Below are positions 43,661 to 54,439 of a stretch of 64,000 bases of DNA, in pieces. Within the stretch, counting starts at the first letter, position 1. Each line of letters begins with the position of its first letter. Below the pieces are notes generated by a model. The model was not told where the DNA came from, ran no database searches, and saw only the letters and a program-made list of their open reading frames with translations. The DNA is taken from assembly GCA_946902985.2 (NCBI GenBank), contig OX336394.1, forward strand, positions 274,323,496 through 274,387,495, read 5' to 3'. This DNA comes from Meconema thalassinum. Lineage: Eukaryota; Arthropoda; Insecta; Orthoptera; Tettigoniidae. The position numbers and the translations under genes were made by a program.

Positions 43661-43700
43661 GAGTTATAACAATACCCATGCATTTAGGAGAAAGTAGGCT

Positions 43701-44720
43701 ATATGTTCTTTACTGAACATCTTGTTTTTGTAATGTTATTCTGTTTTACTGGTGAGTAAGGATACTGGCAGTTTTTGTCCGTGAGATCCAAAAAGGAAGT
43801 TACCTTCTCTGTTGATTTATTTCTGTTAAACAAGGTCTAGAAATGAATATTTCTGTTGCTACCGTATATAATGATTTTTGGGGGCCGAGTGTTCAAGAAG
43901 GCAGTAAGGGGTGGGGGGGGGGGGCTGGTTATCTAAAAGAAAGGAAATTAAAATACTGAATTAGAGATGAACATAATTTGGTATCTTATCCTTGCAAGAG
44001 AGATTCTGTAGTTTGCTCGAATGTTATAACTTAAGCTCAGTTCGAGGGTTTTTCTGGCAGTAGGCACAGAAAAGTGTACCTGTCTATGCATTGTTTCTGT
44101 GGGTACATAGATTTATTATATTAACAAACTGTTCCTGCAAATTGTTTTGTGTACCGTATTGAAATATTCGAATATTTCCTTCCTTCAATCCTGAGTTTAG
44201 CCATATGCAATTTATCGACATTGTGGTACCGGTACATCTTGAGTAACTGTTTCAATGCCTCTTTTTATTGATATAACTTTTACAGGACGTCAAAATGCTG
44301 CAATTTTGCCCTGTCTGTGTGCGTCAACGTCCTAGTAAGTTCACAGGCGATGTACCATTTTGTTCACTCGTAAAATGCCCGCTACAACGGCAGGATTCGA
44401 ACTAGCGGAGTGATAATTAGGGCTATTTAGTAGAAACTTATCTAACTGCCAGTGAACTCCAAATAGTATTAAAATTTTCCTATAAATATGAATTTATATT
44501 CGCTTTGGAGTGACTGCGTGTGAAAGGAGCCGTCTGACTTGCTGCGGCGGCTGTACCGACCCTACGCGTGACGTCACTAGAGGAACCTTGCGGCCTGGAC
44601 ATAACGATGGCAGTGCCTCTTCTCAGGGAACTCACTTCCTCTGCCGCTAGATCTTCCTCTATGGATTCCACAGATTAGCACTCAAATATACATAGTTCAT
44701 GATCTCACCACCCAAGCGCT
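43701..44720. other. Non-coding spacer
   Basis: No supported gene. A G-run lies near 43,911-43,924. A CpG-rich patch at 44,510-44,610 contains the palindrome GTGACGTCAC (44,568-44,577), a full CRE-type site, but I have no transcript to connect it to. Confidence 0.4.
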
Positions 44721-44721
44721 A

Positions 44722-45245
44722 CTAAGTACTTTCTACATACATATAGTAAACATCGCTCATATAGCTTCCAGAAATGTTACAGATCGAGTTCAGTTTAGTA
44801 TTCAGATATTGTATATGTTTATTCCATTTGAAGTCATGTTGTATATATAGTCCTAAAAACTTTGTTTCTGATTTATTTTCAATTTGATGACCATTTATTG
44901 TTATATTGGGCTTCACAGGATTCCTATTCTGTATAGTGTGGAAATTTAGAGATACTGTTTTTTATAGTTTATTATGAGGCGATTATCTTGTGACCATTTG
45001 GTTAACTCTTCTGTAACGGAGTCAGCAGACTGCTGTAAGAACTGCTTTGTTTCACCTTTTATTACGAGTGTTGTATCGTCCACAAACAAAATTTCTTTAT
45101 GAGAACGAACGTTCTGTGTTATATCATTGATATATAGAAGAAAGAGTATTGGGCCCAAAACCGATCCCTGGGGTACTCCAAATTTAATAATTCCCTCATT
45201 GGACAATGTTTCAGTAAGTAATTTGGTTCCATCATCCTTGTGTCT
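44722..45245 (-). pseudogene. Jockey-like reverse transcriptase fragment
   Basis: Frame 44,946-45,248 encodes KFGVPQGSVLGPILFLLYIN with DI and the catalytic box FVDDTT, then KWSQDNRLIINYKK. The adjacent frame 44,722-44,916 continues with INGHQIENKSETKFLGLYIQ, the next RT block. It joins LINE copy C directly at about 45,245. Both ends are truncated. Confidence 0.8.
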
Positions 45246-47352
45246 CAAGCTTACTATAGCAATTTACAAGATCCCGAAAGTATCGCGAAATTACTTGAGG
45301 AAGACGCCGATACGTCCGGAAAAGCTCCGATAAAGTAGTGTGTAAAATATTCGGCGGGGGGTGGAGTACCATATACGGAACCGTATAGAGCAAAGGCTTG
45401 CGTGTTTGCAGTACATCTTGCCTAAAGGGTTGTAAGGTCTCATATGCCAATACCAGGGCCGGCCTATATAGACGCGCTAAGCGATTTTGCGCATAATACT
45501 CCACTAGCAGTTGTAATTTGCGGATAATGGGGGACGCAAAAAGCGACATTTTAGAAACAAGATACTTACTTGACAAAAATCTCCGCCGGAGGTGTAACGG
45601 TAATTCCCCAGATTCAACCAGTAATGCACAAGTGGGACTGGACGGAAGCGCCCCCAGAATAATACGTAGAGCCCTATACTGTAATCTGTCGAAAGTGGCC
45701 AACCGACTGCTCGCCATCATATCGTAGAACAGGCAACTATAATCCAACAGCGAACGAAAAATATTCCTATAGACCGTAAGTAATAAGTTAGGGTCTACCC
45801 CCAACTACGGCGTGCTAAAGCTCTGAGGACGTGTAGTCTTTTTTCAATGTTAACAGTGACAGTTTAAATTTGGCGCGACCACAGAATTTGGTCGTCAATA
45901 TATAATCCTAAATATTTGATATTGCGAACCACCTCTATTGCGCCCTGACGGAATAAAATGGGCGTGCGATCAACCTGACGTTGATGAGTAATAATTAAAG
46001 CAGAATTTTTGCTAGGAGAAGTGTCAAATCCATGATTGTAGAATCATGTATGAGCGGCGGTCAAAGCATCATACATATCCTGGCGACAAAGCTGTAAAGT
46101 TTCACGAGAGCAATAAATAAATAAAAATCTGCAAATTGAATGATACATGCATAAGGAAGAATGACCGATTCTAATGTTTTAGTATAAATCGAAAAAAGGA
46201 TACCGGTTAAAATATCTCCTTGCGGTAGTCCACGAGAAGTCTGACGGTTGTCGAGAACACCAATAGGAGTGTGGAGAAAGAGACGGCGATGGTGTAAAAA
46301 ATTTCAAACTAAACAAATAAAAGGTAATGGGAAACGCATCTCCATGAGTCGTTGTTGTAATACCACCGGGTCCACAGCATCATATGCCCCCTGAATATCC
46401 AAACATATAGCAACCGTCTGTTACTTGAGGGCTTTCGCTAATAAGATATCCATCAAAAATATCGCAAGAGCGTCGACTGTACCGAGCCGTTTGCGGAATG
46501 CAAATTGCGACCTAGAGAAAAAATTATAGTATTCCAGACATCATTGCAATCTACGTAATAAAATTTTCTGGAATAATTTTCGGATACATGAACCGAGATT
46601 AATGCCACGATAGCTCAGGGGGTCGCTGGCATCTTTCAAAGGTTTTAATATCGGCAGATTTTCAAAATTATTCCGTTTCTCGGGATAGGCACCCTTTGTC
46701 AGTACCGTATTGTACAGCGCGATCAAGATCGTCATTGCTTGGGCAGGGAAGTGGGCCACCATCCCATAGGTAATGTAATCCATACCTCGACACGTGGATT
46801 TGCTGTGATGCAGCGCAGTATAAATATCGGTGCTCGTGATAGGTTGTTGTAAAACCTGAAACTAATCAGAAGCCCAATAAGGTGGTACGCATACTTGTCC
46901 GGAAACCGAATCGGGCGTGAGAGAAATATAAAACTTTTGAAAACCTGTCTGAGTGAGCCCGGGCAAGGACGAGTACGCCGAGTATTCGATAATTGTTTGA
47001 CTAAAGACCATAAGGTGCCCAAAGAAGTAGGGGAATTGAAGGTACTGATATATTTTTGCCATGGCGTCCGGCGTTTTTCATTAAAGGTCTTCTGAAGCTT
47101 AGCAATGAGACTTTTATACCGGAGATAATTATCAACAGTCCCATGAATGCGATATCTTTTTAAACATGCTTTTCTCCGACGAACAAGCAATGCGCACTCA
47201 GCGTCCCACCAATGGACCTCACCCGGATGCTGTAACGAAGTATAGGGTACCGCACGCTTGGGGTGATAACAATCAAGAAATCGTTGTATCAGCTGGAATA
47301 AATAAAAAATACCTCTGATTCGGGAGTGTCCGATAAGTCCCCAAACCATCAT
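45246..47352 (-). pseudogene. Linker, RT and connection of LINE copy C
   Basis: Frame 46,732-47,352 carries the linker (VHWWDAECALLVRRRKACLK). Frame 46,541-46,783 carries the RT start (GMDYITYGM; NLPILKPLKDASDPLSYRGI). The palm at 45,850-46,540 is scattered over frames with stops. Frame 45,232-45,804 (LLLTVYRNIFRSLLDYSCLF; ALLVESGELPLHLRR) matches 1,360-1,890 of copy A closely. Confidence 0.8.
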
Positions 47353-47935
47353 TTAGAAAATGTTGAAAAAGATCATAATCCAAATGCCGTAAGGTCTTTT
47401 TATGGTAAAATGACAGGGACGATCAGGATTCTCACCCGCTTGAGCATAATATATAAGAATCGGAAAGTGGTCGCTCTGATGAGTGTCCCCAATTATTCGC
47501 CATTCCAATTCATGGGCAATATCCGCTGTAGGTATAGTTAAATCTACCGCACTTTTAGGACGTCCAGGAGGCGTTATTCGCGTAGGCGAACCATCATTTA
47601 GAATATGCAACGCATAGGTTTGAAGGGCATTCACAATATGTCTACCTTTGGGGTTAACACGCTCGCTGCCCCAGAGGCCATGGTGGGCATTAAAATCCCC
47701 GAGAACAATATGTATAGAAATTTGAGCAACATATTTGAAATACATCAACCATTGTCGTTGCGATCCCAGCACATAGGGAGGACAATATAAATGACTAAAA
47801 ATAGTATTTCCGATCCGAAAACATTGATGAAAACTACGTGATAGGAGGTAAGGAATTGGCACCTCCGAAAATAGGAGATCCATTCGAATAAGAGTGCTTA
47901 AACCGCCATAACCCGGAAATAGTGACAGAATGACA
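47353..47935 (-). pseudogene. Endonuclease domain of LINE copy C
   Basis: The open frame from 47,883 shows IHIVLGDFNAHHGLWGSERV, TPPGRPKSAVDLTIPT and the terminal SDHFPIL, the APE-endonuclease landmarks. Reading upstream to ~47,935 gives VILSLFPGYGGLSTLIR, consistent with the start of the domain. The catalytic GDFN and SDH motifs are intact. Confidence 0.85.
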
Positions 47936-47949
47936 GTTCTGTGACCCAG

Positions 47950-49250
47950 CCTACTTTCCTACGAACTTTGCCGATATCTCCCGAACGCATGATCGGATCT
48001 TAACAAACGAGCTGTTGTTGGTGTTGGGATGACGTCCACTTTGCTCAGAATGTGTGTTGGTATTTTAAAATTATTTTTTGAAAATTATTGTTTTTGCAAT
48101 TGGCGCTATTTTGGAAACGGTGAATTTTAGAAAAAAGTTTGTTTGACGTCAATGAAAGGTCCCTATGCCCTCTAGGTTAACAGCAAGTTTCAAGTGTGTA
48201 GGACCAAAAATGATAGCCTACTTTCTCGCGAATATTGGCGATAATTCGCGAACGCATGGTTAGTTTTTAACGAATGAGGTGTTGTTGACGTTGGGATGAC
48301 GTCCTCTTTGCTATGAATGTGTGTTGGTATTTAACAAAAAAATGAAAATGTTTGTTTTTGAAATTGTCACTATTTTGGAAACGGTGAAGTTGAGAAAAAA
48401 GTTTGTTTGACGTCAATGAAAGATCCCTAGCCCCTCTAGGCAGAAACCAAGTTTCAAGTCTGTAGGGCAAATGAAAATGAATTTTGAAAAAATGGTCACT
48501 ATTTTGGAAACAGTGAAGATGAAAAAAAGTTTGTTTGACATGATTGGTTGGTATTTACCCCCTCTACGCACACCATAAATTTCAAGTCTCTAGGTGAAAA
48601 CCTATGCACGTTTTTGGGTTTAACCTATGTTTTTGTCATATTTCAGATATTTTGGAAAACGGGATGAATTATGGGTATGATGCTCATGGTGATGTTTTGT
48701 TTCATTGTCCTCTTTACGGGGCTGTAGGTGTTGAAAAGATAAAACCATGTTTTTGGTCTAAAAAGGGCGTTTCCATTATGTTTCCAGATATTTGAGGTAA
48801 ACTTGAAAAAAAAAAACAGATTTGAAGTGACGTTGTGTTGGGATGTCAAGCGCTAAGATGTTGCTAAAAACATACACACATGATTTGGCCATGCTGAGCT
48901 TGGCTCACACACAGAAACAGTTTGCAAAAAGAGAGTTGTTAGTTGCAGACAGAACTGCTTGTTGGACTGGCATGAGAGAGCTATCACAATAGGAATGTCG
49001 TAGGCGCTTGTGTGGGAAAGCTTGCCTCTGCACTTATGTTGTTTGGACTAAGCGAGATAACAGCATTAGCTTTTGTTAGCTGCCATTATCTTGACACTAT
49101 GGTCCAAGGTTATTGTGGACTGAGAGCTATGTCTTCAAAATGCTAACGCTGAACTTCGCATGCTGTGCACAGTGGGGGTCATGTAGGCGTATGTGTGGAG
49201 CCTTAATGTGAACAGTCTTCCAAGCCAGTCTTTGCTTGCAAAGTGTTATG
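47950..49250 (+). mobile_element. Terminal-repeat remnant of a second Polinton (Polinton 2)
   Basis: Phrases match the Polinton 1 left TIR in the same order: TCCCGAACGCATGATCGGA (47,971), TTTGTTTGACGTCAATGAAAGG followed by CCCTCTAGG (48,140), the same pair again at about 48,400, CCCCCTCTACG...AATTTCAAGTCTCTAGG (48,560), and CTCTTTACGGGGCTGTAGGTG (48,710). The outermost bases and the target duplication are missing, replaced by LINE copy C. It belongs to a related but different Polinton family. Confidence 0.75.
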
Positions 49251-51614
49251 TTACAATTGACCCGTTACTATTTTAGATCCTTTGACGCCGTGTCCATCTG
49301 AAAATGTCTACAGATCGTAATATCGGCACATCTCGTGGAAAGAAAAACGCCCGCTATGGAGTATCCAATCTGAAACTAAGGAACTCGACTTGGGCAATTG
49401 TTATCGCGTCAGAATTGTTATGACGAGGAGAAATAGAAGATGGTCAGCCGATATAACTATTACTACCTTCAGTTCTATTAAAAATGTTCCGTGTTGTCTA
49501 TTACAAATTGATCCACGAAGTTGTAAATGTTGGGGAGACACGGTGGGAATCCAGCATTTTATCTTACAGCTAAGAATTCCAGAAATATTAAAATTATTAT
49601 TACATAAATAATCATCGGAGATCGTCCGGAACGTCTCAAGGATACAGCTAAGTGGAAAATGGTCCTTATTTGTAACTCTGTACAATCGTGTCGAGCTTTG
49701 AAGAAGATTTATTACCTAACCATATCCCAAGTTTCAGTGATAAATGATCCCCTTATTTTATCTGCAAAGTATAGGGTTAAACTGGAGGTCTTTCATGTCT
49801 TTGCTTGAGGTTAACTTGTGTTTATTTTGTCCCTTGCTTCTTTGCTATATATGTACGTAGTGGACAATCGAGTTGCTTGTTAAATGGGTTTATTCGTCTT
49901 AAGGGTTTCTTCTCATCGTTATTTAATTATCTGTATCTTGTCGCGTGTTATGTAGTGCTTGTTCTTGCGTTTGATTTATGTCATGAAACATGATTGTTTT
50001 ACTGAAAGATATTTTTTTCTAGCTCCTAACTCCTTGTCAGAGTATGGTATTTTTCAAAGGGTTTTTAGGGGCTGGTAACCTTAGGTTAGTTCGCGGTTGT
50101 GCCTTGACGAAGGAGGGTGTGTTTGTTCATTGCCTTAGATGTTACTTTCTGTACGGTCGGAACACACACCAATTTTATTTAAATGCTTTAAGGGTCATTG
50201 TTTCGGTGTCTGTCATTTGTGCACTCTAAGGATGACCGTGTAGGTTTTTTATTTTATCCTTAGAGACTGGGCAGACACTAACCATGTATGTGTCAGAAAT
50301 ATGTTTCATTTATAATCACTGTTCTAGACTTATGTTTAAGGGTGGGTTAATGTCATTTGTTTAAGTGGGAATTTGACTGAAGGCCTAGGGTCATATTTAG
50401 TTCTGTTCTGTTTTGTTGTGTCTTTCAGTCAAGAAGCAACGCGTGAACCCATTACGTTTATTAAATGAGGTATACCGGTTATTCTTTCGGACGGAGATAT
50501 GCGTACTTCTTGCACGTGTCCGGGACGGTAATTGGTCCTCATGTCCTCTCAAGTAAGATAACCAAATTTCGTACTTTCGTTCGAGAGAAGTTTTATTCTA
50601 TCAGCCCATAAAATCGTTTTAGTTAGTTATTTATTTGGGTGTTGTTCTTGGTCTTTATTTACTGAACCGATCTATGTTTCTTAGTGGGATTTGTATGTAA
50701 CGTCGTGTCATGTTTTAGTGAAGAGTTGTTGTTATTGTTCTTTGTGAAGTCGTTTGTTCTTGTTTTGTTTTATGGGTTCCATGACGTGACATGCATTTTA
50801 TTTAAGGGTGGCCGGTTAGACGGTTCGTGGGAGACACGTTTGCATGTACTCCTCAGAATGATTCTTCTGATTACTTTACAGTAGTCAGCCTGTAGTGGAA
50901 CGAACGTACTATTTACATTATTGTTAATTTCTGTCCCTCTACTGAACGATCTCCACTAACTTAGGCTTCTCCTCGTCATGATCATCTTCTCCTTTTATAG
51001 TTCTTTATTGCGTGTCTTACGTTTAATTGTTTTACTGTTTTATAATTATGTGTACAATTTTATTACAGCCCCATCATCTCTCATCTTACGATTTCATGCG
51101 CTACTAACGTCCCCTTTTACTATGCTTTGTTCTTTTGATATTAAAACTTTTCTTGGTTAAACCTTTACTCCAAAAGTGTGATCATTCCGTAGTTGGTTCT
51201 CCATCTAATTCTAAATGTGAATGGTACTCAACATAGGTTTTAAGATCCATGGGCCGGTCCACGTTCCGCGCATGCGGGGAGCCTTTTCGGTTCCCCAGTC
51301 TAGCCATCGACTGTGTGCGTGGCTAGGTGGTTACCACGCGTGTCAACAATGTCAGAAAATAACGTGTTAACAATTCATAGACACATATATCCACTGTGGC
51401 AGACCAACACGAGCATTACTCGCAAATATCCTTCGATTCAGACGAACGAGCGGCCATTACTGTGCAAGCGTTGGTGATTAATTAATTAATTAATTAAATA
51501 ATTTAATAAAGAAATCCTATCTTGAGAAAGGAGTAAGACAAGGTGTGTCATTTGTTTTTTAACAATGTTATGGAATGGGTTAGTGCATTATTGGAAAGGT
51601 GATTCAGTGACTTA
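49251..51614. other. T-rich non-coding DNA, probably inside Polinton 2
   Basis: I see no protein domain; the small hydrophobic frames here reflect T-richness. A GC-rich patch at 51,250-51,340 includes hairpin GGGGAGCC(TTTTC)GGTTCCCC at 51,276-51,296. An (ATTA)n tract lies at 51,479-51,495. By position it would be the inner TIR or leader of Polinton 2. Confidence 0.4.
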
Positions 51615-51619
51615 ATGGT

Positions 51620-54439
51620 TGGGTAGATTATTGGCTGAGGAATAACCCACCCACCAAGGGAAGATGATTGAGAGAAGGAAGTAGATTTGGGATTGGAAAA
51701 GAAGGATAGAAAAATAGGAGGAGAGTCCCACAAAATTAATAAGTTGAGCTTTAAATACCCTTAGAAGCGGTTGCCACCGCAAATCTGTGCTCGGATACCC
51801 AAAATGAGTAAGGACTTGGTCTAGGCTGACGAGAAACACAGATAGAACTTGGGCGGTTTGCAAGAGAGTGGCTTTCGTATAATCCCTCTCAAGCATATAT
51901 AAAACTACTATGGGGAAGAGTGATGGTCTGGCAAGACTGAGAGGAACAAATTTACTGTATGTCTTCTCAAAGAAATTGGGTTTTTCAAAATAATTCGAAG
52001 AATGCCAATGATTTAACTCAGGTTTGGTATTTTCAATTTCCAAAATTATGGAGTTCCTGTAAGGGCGACCAAGTGTCTCTAAGAAGGAAAATGATAAAGG
52101 ATTATGCCTTATGGAGTAATCTTGGTAAATGAACCAATGGTTGCATTGAAAAATGGCTAAGCTTTTACTCAGCGAGGAGCCGGCTAAAAGTTTAGACAAA
52201 AAGAAACACTTATCTTCTAGAAAACTGACCATAAGTTTTCGGAGAGGATCTCCACAAGCAGGTAGCTGGCTTAGCGAGCTTTACTTGCCTTACTGGCCAA
52301 TTAGAATTAGCTATTAAAGCTAAAAAGAACTTTAGTGAGGTGAAAATCAAGAGTTCTTGCTCAAATGCAACAAATGGTGAAAGCCCTATTAAAGATTTTA
52401 ATGTCATTGAGTGAGGAGAGTCAAGGAAGACAGGATTTTTCCTAAACTTTGTATTCGCAAATGAAAAAGCGACGGGAAACGATTCATTTATTTTACAATT
52501 AGAAGAAGTTTAAGAAAATTAACAATTATGCAATATGATTTTGACAAACATAGTTCATTTGAACTTTTTAACAAATAGGGTCGCAGACCTCTCAACATTA
52601 AACGGTTGCTCCAGGCAATTGACAATTTACAAGGTTTCAAACCTTACATGTTTCTAAAATCTTTATAAGATTTAAACAAATAAACAATGAAGTAATTAAA
52701 GTTGGAAAGTGAGTTGTAGTACAAAGAGTGTACCTTAAGAAATTCTTGAGAGAATGTTCTAGAGAAAATGACAACTTCGAATGTAACAATAATAAAACCA
52801 TGAAAAATAGGATAGAAGTTCCTACAACTTCTTATATTTATACAGAATTATTATATGAGAATTATACAAAAGAGGGCAGGTCACTTACTGTGAAACCTGA
52901 AGAAAGTGAAAAGGAAAGTTCTGGACTTCCCAAGCTTGAGCAGGAATCACTCGCCAAATGGGACAGTTTCCATTTCGTGAAACCTGAACATGACTCGCTA
53001 AAGAGTTTAAAGAAATGTTTTCCCTGATTATAGGAAATGAACAAAGTGATTTAAAACTTGTATCACACAAGCAATTATGCAGAATTTAATTAATGTTAAA
53101 CTAGCAAAGTTGGAAGGGCACTTCGTGAGTGACGCCTTATAGAAAGTTACAATTTGATAGATAATGGTTGTTAGTAGAAGGTTGAGGAAAGATCATTGGG
53201 ATATAGGATCAATGTTCATGGCCGTGTTTAATATAACCGGACGATCGCGACGCGGTAGAAACGTGGAGCAAGCACTGATTATCACTATAGTCTGTAAAGA
53301 TTGATGCAAAGTTCACTATAGAAACACTGAAGTTCATGAAAAAGAAAGTTAAATTGCAATTATGAAAAGAACTGATTGCACTATATAGGTGAGAGTCTAT
53401 TTCTTGAAAAAGTTGTGATTTACAATTAAATGCGCCATAGAATGTTCCAGAGGTTCCAGCGGTGGAAGAAAGTTAGCTATTACAAAAATTTGTAAGGAAA
53501 ATTCCTCATTTTAAATATCATTGTCCCAAGTGAGCGAAAAACACTTGACGGCAAGACTCGCAGATAGAGTACAAGATCTCGAAGGTTCCAGAACGACCTT
53601 AGCAGAAAAATGGGGTTGAGAAAATCCAACGGAGGAACTGGCTTTATAATTATAGACAGCGGGTATTAGATAATATCCCACGTAGCGAGAGTATTTCTCT
53701 TTGAATAGCTTAAGAAAAGCTCTTTTTTAGTAAGGTTGGCTCATACAAGTAAAAGCTCAACATGGCAAATCCCACGAAGAATGAGTTTTGCCCCAAAGTA
53801 AATAATTTCACACTGTCTATAAATTATAATTAAAAGCACGTGGAAGTTAAAACCGTGAAGATGAGGTTAAAACTTTTAAAAAGGTACTTATCTTGATTTC
53901 ATGTTGAAGTCGAAGTTTTCGATGATGATTACTTAGCCAACATGGCGTAGAAGAGGGTGTGCCTCTTGGTTTGAGGAGGCTAGCTCGAGCGCTCCGCATC
54001 AGTTGACTGATCGAGTCAACTGCAGACTGAGAAGTGAGAGCTGCTCAACGGAGCACGGAGGGACCAAGAAAGGGGGAAAGAGAGTGGGGGGTAGGAGACA
54101 AAAGGAGAACATATAAACATTGCCAACTTTAAAGAAAAAAAATAATCTTCTCTTGCTGAGCTGGTCTTCAAAGAGTTGACAACAGTATCTGGTAGCCAAA
54201 TGGATATGGAATTCCTCTTGCGCGAGGAAGAGTTGAAGAGCTTCAGAGATTCGTTGTTATATGACGCTAGGTGGGTCACAGAATATATATCTGGAACAAA
54301 CTCATACAAAATATAAGAGATTTGCCCATAAAGGAGAAAACAAATGATCACTGTTGGTGTTTGACAAAAAGGAAGGAAAGAACGTGCAAAAGCATTCAAA
54401 ATTATAATCTCAGGTACCGTGTATTCCTAGAATGCACCA
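51620..54439 (-). repeat. BEL2 3' LTR (left copy)
   Basis: In plus orientation it starts TGGGTAGATTATTGG and ends AGAATGCACCA; in sense orientation TGGTGCATT...CTACCCA. It is 2,820 bp, several times longer than usual BEL LTRs. It carries the frames 51,612-52,232, 52,210-52,407 and 54,016-54,399 on the sense strand. Confidence 0.93.

Larger units (their letters stand above)
41574..43700. mobile_element. Non-coding element 2 with 11-bp terminal inverted repeats (Helentron/HINE-like)
   Basis: Termini are AGCCTACTTTC (41,574-41,584) and the exact inverse GAAAGTAGGCT (43,690-43,700). The left end also pairs locally with GAAAGTAGACT (41,601-41,611), forming a terminal hairpin. A GT tract (41,640-41,722) and a 293-bp tandem array follow. 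Same plan as element 1, with a compensated C-G versus T-A change in the terminal repeats. No coding gene is present. Confidence 0.65.
45246..47945 (-). mobile_element. Non-LTR retrotransposon copy C (endonuclease to RT), minus strand
   Basis: Third copy of the RNase H-bearing family, and the one that shows the 5' part: endonuclease, linker, RT and part of the connection region. The RNase H end seen in copies A and B is missing, cut at 45,246 against a Jockey-like fragment. The 5' limit at ~47,945 abuts the Polinton 2 terminal-repeat remnant. Multiple frameshifts and stops. Confidence 0.82.

Noticed and set aside
44480..44671. ORF with upstream CRE palindrome as a host gene start
   Set aside because: 63 codons, low-complexity Ser/Ala content, no splice signal or homologue recognised; the palindrome alone is not enough.
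49805..51160. Series of hydrophobic ORFs in T-rich DNA
   Set aside because: All are about 60-70 codons, with no shared frame or motif; expected from T-rich composition.
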